The notes below the pieces were generated by a model, which made no database searches, was not told the DNA's origin, and saw only the letters and a list, made by a program, of their open reading frames with translations. This document shows, one piece after another, positions 8,169 through 22,044 of a DNA stretch of 54,480 nt. Position numbers and translations under genes: made by a program. Source of the stretch: Propionibacterium sp. (lineage in GTDB: Bacteria; Actinomycetota; Actinomycetes; Propionibacteriales; Propionibacteriaceae); assembly GCA_012838755.1 (NCBI GenBank), contig DUOQ01000080.1:1-54480 (forward strand). Reading direction: 5' to 3'. Every line of letters begins with the position of its first letter. The stretch's first letter is position 1.

Positions 8169-8925
8169 TCGCCCGCGCCGCCGCGATGTAGGAGTCGTAG
8201 CCGGTCTCCTCGAGCTGTGCGGCCAGCTCGGGCCCGCCCTCGGTGACGACGCGGCCGTCGACGTACACGTGCACGAAGTCGGGCTTGATGTAGTTCAGGA
8301 TCCGCGTGTAGTGCGTGATCAGCAGGACGCCGCGGTCGGCCTGGGCCGTGTAGCGGTTCACGCCGTCGGCCACGACGCGCAGGGCGTCGATGTCGAGCCC
8401 GGAGTCGGTCTCGTCGAGGATCGCGTACTTCGGGTTGAGCAGCTGGAGCTGGACGATCTCGGCGCGCTTCTTCTCACCGCCGGAGAAGCCCTCGTTGAGG
8501 GAGCGACCCGAGAAGGAGTTGTCGAGGCCGAGGTCCGTCATGGCCTCGTTGACCTGCTTCACCCACGTGCGGACCTTGGGGGCCTCGCCGTCGATGGCGG
8601 TCTTCGCGGTGCGCAGGAAGTTCGACACGGAAACGCCCGGCACCTCGACCGGGTACTGCATGGCGAGGAACAGGCCGGCGCGGGCGCGCTCGTCGACGCT
8701 GAGCTCGGACAGGTCGGTGCCGTCGAGGGTCACCGTGCCCGAGGTGACCTGGTACTTCGGGTGGCCGGCCAGGGCGTAGGCCAGGGTGGACTTGCCCGAA
8801 CCGTTGGGCCCCATGATGGCGTGCACCTCACCGGGGTTGATGGTCAGGTTGACGCCCTTGAGGATCTCCTTGGGGCCGTCCTCGGTGAGGACGTCGACGT
8901 GCAGGTCGCTGATGACGAGGGACAT
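8161..8925 (-). CDS. sufC: SufC, ABC-type ATPase of the SufBCD scaffold
   Basis: 254 residues, cytosolic ABC ATPase. Walker A GPNGSGKST (39-47), Q-loop AMQYPVEVPG, signature FSGGEKKRAEI and the SufC-specific Walker B LDETDSGLD are all present; the DETDSGLD form distinguishes SufC from transport ATPases. It powers Fe-S assembly on SufB-SufD. It lies between the Rieske-type gene (27 bases downstream of its stop) and sufS. Confidence 0.96.
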   Translation of the reverse strand: MSLVISDLHVDVLTEDGPKEILKGVNLTINPGEVHAIMGPNGSGKSTLAYALAGHPKYQVTSGTVTLDGTDLSELSVDERARAGLFLAMQYPVEVPGVSVSNFLRTAKTAIDGEAPKVRTWVKQVNEAMTDLGLDNSFSGRSLNEGFSGGEKKRAEIVQLQLLNPKYAILDETDSGLDIDALRVVADGVNRYTAQADRGVLLITHYTRILNYIKPDFVHVYVDGRVVTEGGPELAAQLEETGYDSYIAAARANA

Positions 8926-8951
8926 GGATCTGGTGACTCCTGGTAGCTGGG

Positions 8952-9278
8952 TTAGATCGAGTTCAGGGGGTTGTCGAGGTCGACGAGCACGTCGTCACCC
9001 TCGACGTTGACGGGGTAGACCGGGACCGGGCGCGTGGCGGGCAGCTCGAGCGGCTCGCCGGTGCGCAGGTCGAAGCGACTGCCGTGGGCGAAGCACTCGA
9101 TGGTGCGCTCGTCCACCTCGCCGAGGCTGAGCATGACGCGGCCGTGGCTGCACTCGTCCCGGATGGCGAACAACTCCCCCTCGTGCCGGACGAGGGCGAC
9201 GAGTTCGTCGCCCACCTCCGCCGAGAAGGGCTTGTCGTCCTCCAGCTCCAGGACGGAGCACGCCCGGGACCAGGCCAT
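8952..9278 (-). CDS. Rieske-type [2Fe-2S] ferredoxin of the SUF operon
   Basis: 108 residues, soluble. Both halves of the Rieske ligand motif are visible: CSHGRVML and CFAHGSRFD, giving two Cys and two His ligands. It resembles the small non-heme-oxygenase ferredoxins found inside actinobacterial suf operons between sufD and sufC. A role as electron donor in cluster assembly or as client is inferred from position only. Its ATG overlaps the sufD stop, so it is translationally coupled. Confidence 0.9.
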   Translation of the reverse strand: MAWSRACSVLELEDDKPFSAEVGDELVALVRHEGELFAIRDECSHGRVMLSLGEVDERTIECFAHGSRFDLRTGEPLELPATRPVPVYPVNVEGDDVLVDLDNPLNSI

Positions 9279-10480
9279 CAGGCCTCCGTACCGGACGCCG
9301 CGGGCGCGATCCCGACGGTGGTGGCGAGCTCGCGCTCGACCTCGGCGATGAGCCGCTCCTCGATGTCGGGGATTCCGACGCGACGGATGATGTCGATGAA
9401 GAAGCCCATCACGACCAGGCGCTTGGCCTCGACCGGGTCGATGCCGCGGCTGGTGAGGTAGAACAGGTGCTCGTCGTCGAACCGGCCGGTGGTGCTGGAG
9501 TGGCCGGCACCGGCGATTTCGCCGGTCTCGATCTCGAGGTTGGGCACGCTGTCGGCGCGCGCACCCTCGGTGAGCACGAGGTTCTTGTTGCTCTCGTAGG
9601 TCTCGATGCCCTCGGCCACCTTGCGGATCACCACGTCACCGATCCAGACCGCGTGGGCGTCCTGGCCCTGCAGGGCACCGCGGTAGTCGACGTTGCTCTT
9701 GGTGAGCGGGGCGTCGTGGTCGACGAAGAGCCGGTGCTCGATGTGCTGGCCCGCGTCGGCGAAGTAGAGGCCGAAGAGCTCCGCCTCGCCACCGGGACCG
9801 TCGTAGGACACGTTGGTGTGCATGCGGACCAGGTCGCCGCCGAAGCTGACGTTCACGTGGCGGTAGTGCGCGTCGCGACCCACCTTGGCGGTGTGCTCGG
9901 CCGCGTGCAGCGCGTCGTCGGCCCAGTCCTGCAACGACACCAGGGTCAGCTTGGCGCCGTCACGCACGTCGACCTCGATGTTCTCCAGCACCTGGGCGCT
10001 GCCGGTGTGCCGGAACACGACCGTCGCCTTCGAGTTCGGCTCGGCCACGATGACGTGCACCGCGTTGCTGCGGCGGGCGGCGTCCCGGCCGTGGGCGTCG
10101 ATGCGGATCGGCTCGGCGAGCTCGGTGTTGGCCGGGATGCGCAGGTACAGGGCGTTGTCGCAGCCCAGGTTGGCCAGCGCGGACGGGCGGTCGCCCGGCA
10201 CCAGGACGGCGCCACGGGGGGCCTGCCCCGACGCGAGGTTGGCGGTCTGGACGCCGTCGGGGACGGACAGCTCGAATTCGACGACGGGGTCGCCGTCGCG
10301 GTCCTCGTTGGCGCGCTCGTCCAGCAACGGCTTCATGCGGCGCATTGGGGTGAAGCGCCACATCTCCTCGCGGCCGTCGGGCATCGGGTGGTCAGCCAGG
10401 TCGAAGCTGGGCTGGGGGTGCAGGTGCGATTCGAGGCCCTCGATCGCCCCTGCCACGTTGGGGACTTCAGTCACGGTCAC
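9278..10480 (-). CDS. sufD: SufD, scaffold subunit of SufBCD
   Basis: 400 residues with the SufB/D beta-helix core. The C-terminal block with GHSSTTGRFDDEHLFYLTSRG and a following DI-rich helix is the family hallmark, including the histidine used at the SufB-SufD interface. The GTG at 10480 (MTVTEVPN) has a GGAAA-type binding site; a second in-frame GTG two codons later cannot be excluded. It follows sufB by 23 bases. Confidence 0.93.
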   Translation of the reverse strand: MTVTEVPNVAGAIEGLESHLHPQPSFDLADHPMPDGREEMWRFTPMRRMKPLLDERANEDRDGDPVVEFELSVPDGVQTANLASGQAPRGAVLVPGDRPSALANLGCDNALYLRIPANTELAEPIRIDAHGRDAARRSNAVHVIVAEPNSKATVVFRHTGSAQVLENIEVDVRDGAKLTLVSLQDWADDALHAAEHTAKVGRDAHYRHVNVSFGGDLVRMHTNVSYDGPGGEAELFGLYFADAGQHIEHRLFVDHDAPLTKSNVDYRGALQGQDAHAVWIGDVVIRKVAEGIETYESNKNLVLTEGARADSVPNLEIETGEIAGAGHSSTTGRFDDEHLFYLTSRGIDPVEAKRLVVMGFFIDIIRRVGIPDIEERLIAEVERELATTVGIAPAASGTEA

Positions 10481-10503
10481 GTTCGGTTTCCTCTCCGCGG
10501 GCG

Positions 10504-11940
10504 TCAGCCCACGGCTCCTTCCATCTGCAGCTCGATCAGGCGGTTCAGTTCCAGCGCGTACTCCATCGGCAGCTCGCGCGCGATGGGCTCGACGAAGCCG
10601 CGCACGATCATCGCCATGGCCTCGTCCTCCTCCATGCCGCGCTGCATCAGGTAGAACAGCTGGTCGTCGGAGACCTTCGACACGGTCGCCTCGTGGGCCA
10701 TCGACACGTCGTCGACCTGGACGTCGACGTACGGGTAGGTGTCGGAGCGGCTGATGGTGTCGACCAGCAGGGCGTCACACTTCACGCTGCTCGCGGAGTG
10801 GTGCGCCTGCGGCTGCACCTCGACCAGGCCACGGTAGGACGCCCGGCCACCGCCGCGCGCCACCGACTTGGAGATGATCGAGCTGCTCGTGTGCGGGGCG
10901 GCGTGGACCATCTTCGACCCGGTGTCCTGATGCTGGCCCTCGCCGGCGAACGCGATGGAGAGGGTCTCGCCCTTGGCGTGCTCCCCCATCAGCCAGACGG
11001 CGGGGTACTTCATCGTGATCTTCGACCCGATGTTGCCGTCGATCCACTCCATGGTCGCGCCCTCCTCGCAGGTGGCGCGCTTGGTGACCAGGTTGTACAC
11101 GTTGTTCGACCAGTTCTGGATCGTCGTGTAACGGACGCGGGCGTTCTTCTTCACCACGATCTCGACCACCGCGGAGTGCAGCGAGTCGGACTTGTAGATC
11201 GGCGCGGTGCAGCCCTCGACGTAGTGCACGTAGGAGCCCTCGTCGGCGATGATCAGCGTGCGCTCGAACTGACCCATGTTCTCGGTGTTGATCCGGAAGT
11301 AGGCCTGCAGCGGGATGCTGACGTGGACGCCCTTCGGCACGTAGATGAACGAGCCGCCCGACCACACCGAGGTGTTCAGCGCGGAGAACTTGTTGTCCCC
11401 GGTCGGGATGACGGTGCCGAAGTACTCCTCGAAGAGCTCGGGGTGCTCCTTCAGGCCGGTGTCGGTGTCGAGGAAGATGACGCCCTGGCGCTCGAGTTCC
11501 TCGTTGATCTTGTGGTAAACGACCTCCGACTCGTACTGCGCGGCCACGCCCGCGACGAGCCGCTGCTTCTCGGCGTCGGGGATGCCGAGGCGGTCGTAGG
11601 TGTTCTTGATGTCCTCGGGGAGGTCCTCCCACGTCTGCGCCTGCCGCTCGGTGGACCGGACGAAGTACTTGATGTTCTCGAAGTCGATCGTCGACAGGTC
11701 GGCGCCCCACTCGGGCATCGGCTTGCGCTGGAAGAGCTTCAGCCCGCGCAGGCGTCGCTCGAGCATCCACTCGGGCTCGTCCTTCAGCGCGGAGATGTCA
11801 CGGACCACGGCCTCGCTCAGGCCGCGACGCGCGGAGGCACCTGCGGTGTCCGAGTCGTGCCAGCCGAAGCGATAGTTCCCGAGAGCCTCGAGGTGCTCGT
11901 CCTGTGTGGCACCGAGCCCTGGGGCTTGGGTCTGGGTCAT
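10504..11940 (-). CDS. sufB: SufB, Fe-S cluster scaffold protein
   Basis: 478 residues, the normal SufB length, with no intein. The near-terminal block [11 protein letters not shown] contains the conserved cysteine used in cluster formation, followed by the [20 protein letters not shown] segment. SufB and SufD form the scaffold, with SufC as ATPase. The ATG at 11940 overlaps the sufR stop (ATGA) and an AAGG site precedes it. Confidence 0.96.
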   Translation of the reverse strand: MTQTQAPGLGATQDEHLEALGNYRFGWHDSDTAGASARRGLSEAVVRDISALKDEPEWMLERRLRGLKLFQRKPMPEWGADLSTIDFENIKYFVRSTERQAQTWEDLPEDIKNTYDRLGIPDAEKQRLVAGVAAQYESEVVYHKINEELERQGVIFLDTDTGLKEHPELFEEYFGTVIPTGDNKFSALNTSVWSGGSFIYVPKGVHVSIPLQAYFRINTENMGQFERTLIIADEGSYVHYVEGCTAPIYKSDSLHSAVVEIVVKKNARVRYTTIQNWSNNVYNLVTKRATCEEGATMEWIDGNIGSKITMKYPAVWLMGEHAKGETLSIAFAGEGQHQDTGSKMVHAAPHTSSSIISKSVARGGGRASYRGLVEVQPQAHHSASSVKCDALLVDTISRSDTYPYVDVQVDDVSMAHEATVSKVSDDQLFYLMQRGMEEDEAMAMIVRGFVEPIARELPMEYALELNRLIELQMEGAVG

Positions 11941-12614
11941 GAGACCTTCCTCTCAACTGGGTGTGGGATGTGCGTGGTGCACACCCCGTCGCCATGGGCA
12001 ATCGTCGCGAGCCGCTGGACATGGCTACCCAGCAACTCGGAGAACAAGCGTGTTTCCGCGGCACAGAGTTCGGGGAACTCCTTGGCCACGTGCGCGACCG
12101 GGCAGTGGTACTGGCACAGCTGCGTCCCCGAAGCCACCGGCTCCAGCGAGGCGACGTACCCCTGCTCGTTCAGCACCTCGGCCAACGCGTCGGCCGGGGA
12201 ATTGTATTCCGCACCATCGGCGGCGAAGCGACGGCGCACCTCGCCCATCACCTGTTCGGCGAAGGCGTTCACGGCCTGCGCGCCGCCCTCCTGGCGCAGG
12301 AAGCGCAGGGCGCGGATCGCCAGGTCGTCGTAGGCGTGGTGGAACAGTTCGCGCCCGGTGTCGGTCAGTGCGAACACCTTGGCCGGACGCCCCCGCCCCC
12401 GCGAGCCGTACACCCGCTGGTCACGGGCCACGAGGTGACCGGCTTCCGCCAACACCGCCAGGTGGCGTCGGATCGCGGCGGCCGTCAGGTCGAGGCGGTC
12501 GGCCAGGTCGGCCGCCGTCGAGGGCCCGTGCTCGAGGATGGACCGGGCCACCCGGTCGCGGGTCGAGTCGTCGGCGAGGGGTGCGACCCCCTCGGGCACA
12601 ACGTCCCCAGTCAT
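11937..12614 (-). CDS. sufR: SufR-type [4Fe-4S] winged-helix repressor of the suf operon
   Basis: 225 residues: an N-terminal winged helix (about 15-85, with [17 protein letters not shown] as recognition region) and a C-terminal part with the cluster cysteines in [18 protein letters not shown] and DGVCTTHIP. SufR senses cluster status and represses suf genes when cluster supply is adequate. The frame is open to a TTG at 12629, but the ATG at 12614 has a GAGGGGG ribosome binding site directly upstream and is preferred. It is first in the operon, so it probably regulates itself. Confidence 0.92.
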   Translation of the reverse strand: MTGDVVPEGVAPLADDSTRDRVARSILEHGPSTAADLADRLDLTAAAIRRHLAVLAEAGHLVARDQRVYGSRGRGRPAKVFALTDTGRELFHHAYDDLAIRALRFLRQEGGAQAVNAFAEQVMGEVRRRFAADGAEYNSPADALAEVLNEQGYVASLEPVASGTQLCQYHCPVAHVAKEFPELCAAETRLFSELLGSHVQRLATIAHGDGVCTTHIPHPVERKVS

Positions 12615-12632
12615 TTCCCACCCCCTCAACGT

Positions 12633-12663
12633 GTATTAGGCAACGCCATTCTTGCAAATATAC
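12633..12663. promoter_or_regulatory. Candidate SufR operator / suf operon promoter
   Basis: An imperfect inverted repeat, GTATTAGGCAA (12633-12643) against TTGCAAATATAC (12652-12663), directly upstream of sufR. It includes TAATAC on the minus strand as a possible -10. The position fits autoregulation by SufR, but the operator consensus was not checked. Confidence 0.4.
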
Positions 12664-12776
12664 GCGTGGGCGCAAGCCGAGAGCTCACCGACTGGACGGC
12701 GAGGCGCCCGGAACGCCCCGTCCGGGACGGGACACGCCCGCATGACGGGACAAGTTGTGCCAGCTACCAAAAGTTC

Positions 12777-12793
12777 CACTACAGGGCGTAGTG
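12777..12793. promoter_or_regulatory. Short palindrome in the hppA promoter region
   Basis: CACTAC-AGGGC-GTAGTG: a perfect 6-bp inverted repeat 50 bases before the first pyrophosphatase gene. Its right arm overlaps TAGTGT, a plausible actinobacterial -10. It may be an operator. Confidence 0.35.
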
Positions 12794-12842
12794 TGGACAT
12801 CGGACGTCTCCCGCCCGCCGCTTCCGGACCGAAGGAACACTC

Positions 12843-15341
<2,499 letters not shown>

Positions 15342-15362
15342 CCCGGACACGATTCACCAATC

Positions 15363-15394
15363 AGGGGGTTGCCCGCACCCGCGGGCAGCCCCCT
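15363..15394 (+). terminator. Terminator after the first pyrophosphatase gene
   Basis: A 14-bp stem (AGGGGGTTGCCCGC with GCGGGCAGCCCCCT, one G-T pair) and a 4-base loop, 22 bases after the stop. It separates the two hppA copies into distinct units. Confidence 0.75.
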
Positions 15395-15459
15395 ATTGTG
15401 CTGAGATCGACGCCCCGCCACCGCGGGTTGCGCTCAATGACGACGCACAAAGGGGTCCC

Positions 15460-18012
<2,553 letters not shown>

Positions 18013-18029
18013 GGCGGGCGCGGCCCCGG

Positions 18030-18035
18030 TAGAGT
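18030..18035 (+). promoter_or_regulatory. -10 element (TAGAGT) for the ABC exporter / ctaA unit
   Basis: TAGAGT lies 7 bases before GTG at 18043. This favours that GTG over an in-frame GTG at 18034, which overlaps the -10 itself. Confidence 0.5.
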
Positions 18036-18042
18036 GGCCGCC

Positions 18043-18747
18043 GTGCTCGACTCCCCTGCCCTCGCCCTCGCCGGTGTCGAGGTGTCCCTCGGGGGCCGAC
18101 GGGTGCTCGACGGGCTCACCTTCACCGCGTCGCCCGGGGTGGTGACCGGCCTCCTCGGGCCGAACGGGGCCGGCAAGACCACGACGATCCGCGTGCTGAC
18201 CGGGCTGGTGCCGTTCCGCGGCGAGGCCCGCGTCCTCGGGCACCCCGCCGGTGACCCGGACGCCCTGGCCCGCCTCGGGCTGATGCCCCAGTCCACGGGC
18301 GCGTGGTCCGGCATCCGCCCGCTCGAGCTGCTGCGCTACCTGGCGAACCTGTACACGCACCCGCACGACGTCGACGCACTCACCGAGGCGCTCGGCATCA
18401 CCGCCTTCGCCCGGACGCCCTACCGCCGCCTGTCCGGCGGCCAGCAGCAGGCCGTGAACCTGGCCGGCGCCCTGGTCGGACGCCCCGAGTTCGTGCTCCT
18501 CGACGAGCCCACGGCCGGGATGGACCCGCACGCGCGGCGGCGCACCTGGACGCTCATCCGGCAGCTGGCCGACGCGGGCGTGGGCGTCCTGCTCACCACC
18601 CACGCCATGGACGAGGCCGCGCACCTGGCCGACCACGTGTGGATCATGGACGCCGGCCGCATCACCGTCGACGGCACGGTGGCCGACCTGACCGCGACCG
18701 AGTCGCTCGAGGACGTCTTCCTGCGGCACACGGGGACCGGCGCATGA
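18043..18747 (+). CDS. ABC transporter ATP-binding protein (exporter type)
   Basis: About 234 residues, single ABC cassette: Walker A GPNGAGKTT, signature LSGGQQQAVNLA, Walker B FVLLDEPTAGMD, switch histidine in LLTTHAMDE. It pairs with the permease that follows (4-base ATGA overlap). In actinobacteria such ABC-2 pairs commonly stand directly before ctaA/ctaB, but their substrate is not known. The start was set at the GTG 7 bases after TAGAGT. Confidence 0.88.
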   Translation: MLDSPALALAGVEVSLGGRRVLDGLTFTASPGVVTGLLGPNGAGKTTTIRVLTGLVPFRGEARVLGHPAGDPDALARLGLMPQSTGAWSGIRPLELLRYLANLYTHPHDVDALTEALGITAFARTPYRRLSGGQQQAVNLAGALVGRPEFVLLDEPTAGMDPHARRRTWTLIRQLADAGVGVLLTTHAMDEAAHLADHVWIMDAGRITVDGTVADLTATESLEDVFLRHTGTGA

Positions 18748-19514
18748 CCAGGGCCACCCTCGACCTCTCCCCATCCCCGGGCGCCGCTCCCCGCGCGCGG
18801 CGCATCCTGGCCCACGCCCGCACGGAGGCCTCGCTGTTGCTGCGCAACGGCGAGCAGTTGCTGCTGGCGCTCGTCATCCCGCTCGGGTTGCTCGTCGCCG
18901 GGATGCTGTTCGGTGACCGCATCGGCCTGGACCCCGTGGCGTTTCCGGCCTCGGTGCTGGCCCTGGCCCTGTGGTCGACGTCGTTCACGTCGCTGGCCAT
19001 CACCACCGCCTTCGAGCGCCGCTACGGCGTCCTGGAGCGACTCGTCGCCACCCCCCTGACCCGCAGTGACCTGATCACCGGCAAGGCCCTCGCCTCGGCG
19101 TCCATCGCGGGCGGTCAGGTGCTGCTGGTCGCCGTGGTCGCCGTCGCCCTGGGCTGGCGGCCGGAGGTGCAACCGCTCCCCCTGCTGGGCGCCGTCGTCG
19201 CCGCGGTGCTGGCCCTGGTTGCCTTCGCCTCGTTCGCGCTCGCCCTGGCCGGGCGCCTGCGCGCGGAGGCCACGCTGGCCGTGGCCAACTTGATCTACCT
19301 CGTCGTCGCGGCCGGCGGGGCGCTCGTGCTCCCCCTGGCGTCCTATCCGGCGTGGGCGCAGCCCCTCCTCGCCGCCCTCCCCCCGGCCCAGCTCGGTGAG
19401 ACCCTGCGCGGGGCCGCCTCCGGGTCCGTGTCCCCCCTCCACCTCGTCGGTCTGGCCCTCTGGGCCGCCGTCGCCCTCCTCGTGGCCCGAAAGGCATTCC
19501 GATGGACCTCCTGA
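18744..19514 (+). CDS. ABC-2 type transporter permease
   Basis: 256 residues with six predicted membrane helices and the ABC-2 permease layout, including the amphipathic ERRYGVLERLVATPL segment (about residue 92) that contacts the ATPase. The ATG overlaps the ATPase stop. Its 3' end overlaps the start of ctaA by 13 bases, so transport and heme A synthesis genes are translationally coupled. The substrate is unknown. Confidence 0.85.
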   Translation: MTRATLDLSPSPGAAPRARRILAHARTEASLLLRNGEQLLLALVIPLGLLVAGMLFGDRIGLDPVAFPASVLALALWSTSFTSLAITTAFERRYGVLERLVATPLTRSDLITGKALASASIAGGQVLLVAVVAVALGWRPEVQPLPLLGAVVAAVLALVAFASFALALAGRLRAEATLAVANLIYLVVAAGGALVLPLASYPAWAQPLLAALPPAQLGETLRGAASGSVSPLHLVGLALWAAVALLVARKAFRWTS

Positions 19515-20410
19515 CCGCCCTGCGTCGCCTGACCGTGGCCAACCTCGTGGCCAACATGGTGATCATCTGGACCGGCGCGCTCGTCCGGCTCACCAAGTCG
19601 GGCCTCGGCTGCTCGACGTGGCCGCAGTGCGAGCCGGACAGCTACGTGCCGACCCCCGAGCAGGGCCTGCACGGTGCGATCGAGTTCGGCAACCGCCTCC
19701 TCACGTTCGTGCTCGCCGCCGTCGCCCTGGCCACCGCGATCGCCGCGTGGCGGGCGTTCCGGCGCGGCGTCGCGCCGCTACGCCTGTTCGAGCTGTCGAT
19801 CGGCGTCGGTCTGGGCATCATCGCCCAGGCCGTCATCGGGGGCGTCTCGGTGCTCACCCAGCTCGACCCGTGGGTCGTCGGGCTGCACATGGTGGCGTCC
19901 GTCGCGCTGATGCTCATCTGCCTGCGGATGGTGCACATCGCCCACGACCTCACCCCGGTGCCCGCCGCGGGGGGACCCTACGCGCTGACCCGGCTCATCT
20001 TCCTGCTCGGCATGGTGGTCGTCGCCCTCGGCGTCGTCGTGACCGGCTCGGGCCCCCACTCCGGCGACGGCGCCGCCACCCGCAACGGCTTCGACCCCGA
20101 GTGGACCGCCAAGATCCACGCCTGGGCCGTGTGGGCGCTGGTCGCCCTCACGTTGCTGGCACTCGTGTTGGCGTGGTCGGACGCCCGCCTGCGCGTGATC
20201 TGGCTGGCGGTGCTCGCGACCGAGTTGTTCCAGGGGGTCGTCGGGTACGTGCAGTACTTCACCGCCCTGCCCGTCCTCCTCGTGCTCGGCCACATGATCG
20301 GCACCACGCTGTTCGTCGTGGCCCTCGGTCATGCCTGGTTCGCCACCAGCTACCGGGGTCCCCAGGTGACGCAGCGCGAGGGGGTCCCGGACGCGGTGGC
20401 GTCCGCCTGA
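19502..20410 (+). CDS. ctaA: Heme A synthase (COX15/CtaA family)
   Basis: 302 residues, eight membrane helices in two four-helix halves. The N-terminal half shows the family stretch GALVRLTKSGLGCSTWPQC with a cysteine in the first extracytoplasmic loop, and GLHMVASVALM with a heme-ligand histidine; the second half shows TGSGPHSGDG and GHMIGTTLF. It oxidises heme O to heme A for aa3-type cytochrome oxidase. The partner heme O synthase gene lies nearby in opposite orientation. Confidence 0.92.
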   Translation: MDLLTALRRLTVANLVANMVIIWTGALVRLTKSGLGCSTWPQCEPDSYVPTPEQGLHGAIEFGNRLLTFVLAAVALATAIAAWRAFRRGVAPLRLFELSIGVGLGIIAQAVIGGVSVLTQLDPWVVGLHMVASVALMLICLRMVHIAHDLTPVPAAGGPYALTRLIFLLGMVVVALGVVVTGSGPHSGDGAATRNGFDPEWTAKIHAWAVWALVALTLLALVLAWSDARLRVIWLAVLATELFQGVVGYVQYFTALPVLLVLGHMIGTTLFVVALGHAWFATSYRGPQVTQREGVPDAVASA

Positions 20411-20456
20411 CGCCCGGCGCCCACGTCCTGCGTCACTCGTCCCCTCCGGGACAAAC

Positions 20457-20524
20457 CCACTCACGTGGGTGGCCCGGGATCGGAATCCGGGCCCTTCGCC
20501 TCTCTTGCCCACCCACGTGAGTGG
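20457..20524. repeat. Intergenic inverted repeat with 16-bp perfect arms
   Basis: Arms CCACTCACGTGGGTGG (20457-20472) and CCACCCACGTGAGTGG (20509-20524) are exact reverse complements, 36 bases apart. Each arm is itself almost palindromic around CACGTG. The spacer holds a smaller hairpin (GCCCGG with CCGGGC). It may terminate the ctaA unit or be a dispersed REP-like element. Confidence 0.7.
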
Positions 20525-20558
20525 CTTCGGCCCGGGGCCCACCTGACACAATGGGCGG

Positions 20559-22031
20559 GTGCTCGCCTCCCTCGTCGTCCCGCTCGTGCTCTGTGCCGCC
20601 GTCCTGGTGGTCAGCGGCCTGGCCAAGCTCCGGGAGCCCCAGGCCACCCGCGACGCCTTCGTGGCGCTGCGCATGCCCCCCTGGCTGACCCGCTCACCCG
20701 CGCCCGCGCTCATGCCGTGGGGCGAGATCGCGCTCGGGATCCTGCTCCTGGTCGCCTCGGGCTGGTTGCTCGTCGTGGCCGCCGCGGCCACGCTGCTGCT
20801 GTTCCTGGCCTACCTCGGCATCATCGCCCGCGCCCTCGGCTTCACCGAGAAGGTGTCCTGCAACTGCTTCGGCAAGCTCGGCGAGCAGGGCGTCACGCGC
20901 CGCACCCTCGTGCGCAACGCGGTCCTCGTGGCCACCGCGAGCCTGGCCACGGTCGCCGCCATGCTGTGGGTCTCGGTGCCCGTCACCGTGGCCGGCGCCC
21001 CCGGGGCCACCCTGGCCTTGCTCGCCATGGCCGCCCTCGCCGGCGCCGTGGCGCTCCTCGTCCTGGGGCACGGGTCCGCCGCCACCCCGTCCACGACGCG
21101 GTTGCAGGCCGGCTCCACCCTGCCCTGGTTCACGTTCCTGGACGCCACCACCCGCACACCCGTCCGCATCCAGGAGACGGGGGACGACAAGACCCTCCTG
21201 CTGTTCGTGAGCCTGGGCTGCGGCTCCTGCCTGCGCCTGTTGGAGGACCTGGACACCCTGCGCGCCGGCCACCCCGACGTGACGATCCGCCCCGTGCTGT
21301 CGGAGACCTGGGCCGGCGACCCGGCCACGTGGGAGCCGGAGTCCATGCGCACCGACGCCCTGCTGGACCCACACGGCAACGTCATCAACCTGCTCGTCCA
21401 GTGGACGCCGACCGCGATCCTCGTCGACCGCGACGGCAAGCTGCTGGCCGACCCGGTGGTCGGCGAGGGTGAGGTCCGCTCCCTCATCGCCTCGACGTCC
21501 GCCGCCCCGGCCCCGGATCCCGAGCCAGAGCCTGCACCGGCCGGCGATCCCGCACCCGAGCCGGAGCCCCCCGCACGCGTCGAGGAGCCGGACGACGACG
21601 AGTTCGCCTACGAACGGAAGCCGATCCCGCAGGCCCTCGTGGTGGACGCCGACGGCGAGCCCCGCACGCTGCACGAACTCACGTCGCGGACGGCGGCGCT
21701 GCTGGTCAGCATCAACTGCCTGTGCGGCACCTCACGGGAGGCCGCGGCGTCCGTGGAGCGCTGGCGCGAGCGCCTCCCCCAGCTCGAGGTGCGGCTGCTC
21801 AGCTCGATGAAGCCCGAGTCGCTGCCCGACGAACTGCGCCCCGAGGGGGCGGTGGCATACGACCACGCTGGGCTGGCCCAGGGCGCCCTCGACCTGCACG
21901 GCAGCCCCGTCGCCATCCTGCTCGGGGCCGACGGCCTGCTCGCGGGCGGACCCGTGCACGGGGTCGCCGAGATCGAGGAGTTCGTCGGCGACATCGAGGC
22001 GCAGTTGGCCGAGGCGGGCGTCGCCGAGTGA
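20559..22031 (+). CDS. MauE/DoxX-like redox membrane protein fused to two thioredoxin-like domains
   Basis: 490 residues. Residues 1-170: four membrane helices of the MauE/DoxX type with the CNCFG motif (101-105). Residues 185-310: a TlpA/thioredoxin-like domain with CGSC (221-224) and a cis-Pro loop at WTPTAIL (Pro284). Residues 312-350: a Pro/Glu/Ala linker. Residues 355-490: a second thioredoxin-like domain whose active site is reduced to a C-x-C (Cys387 and Cys389) with cis-Pro450 in GSPVAIL. MauE proteins are linked to disulfide formation in methylamine dehydrogenase maturation. Here the protein may pass electrons across the membrane to exported thiol proteins; that role is inferred. The GTG start is 6 bases after CACAAT, suggesting a leaderless message. 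The name of the natural partner is unknown. Confidence 0.75.
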   Translation: MLASLVVPLVLCAAVLVVSGLAKLREPQATRDAFVALRMPPWLTRSPAPALMPWGEIALGILLLVASGWLLVVAAAATLLLFLAYLGIIARALGFTEKVSCNCFGKLGEQGVTRRTLVRNAVLVATASLATVAAMLWVSVPVTVAGAPGATLALLAMAALAGAVALLVLGHGSAATPSTTRLQAGSTLPWFTFLDATTRTPVRIQETGDDKTLLLFVSLGCGSCLRLLEDLDTLRAGHPDVTIRPVLSETWAGDPATWEPESMRTDALLDPHGNVINLLVQWTPTAILVDRDGKLLADPVVGEGEVRSLIASTSAAPAPDPEPEPAPAGDPAPEPEPPARVEEPDDDEFAYERKPIPQALVVDADGEPRTLHELTSRTAALLVSINCLCGTSREAAASVERWRERLPQLEVRLLSSMKPESLPDELRPEGAVAYDHAGLAQGALDLHGSPVAILLGADGLLAGGPVHGVAEIEEFVGDIEAQLAEAGVAE

Positions 22032-22044
22032 TCCGCCGGGCGGG

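Noticed and set aside
12614-12629. TTG at 12629 as the sufR start
   Set aside because: It would leave no ribosome binding site; the GAGGGGG before ATG 12614 would lie inside the coding region.
18034-18042. GTG at 18034 as the start of the ABC ATPase gene
   Set aside because: It overlaps the TAGAGT -10 element; the GTG at 18043 fits a leaderless start and the family N terminus.
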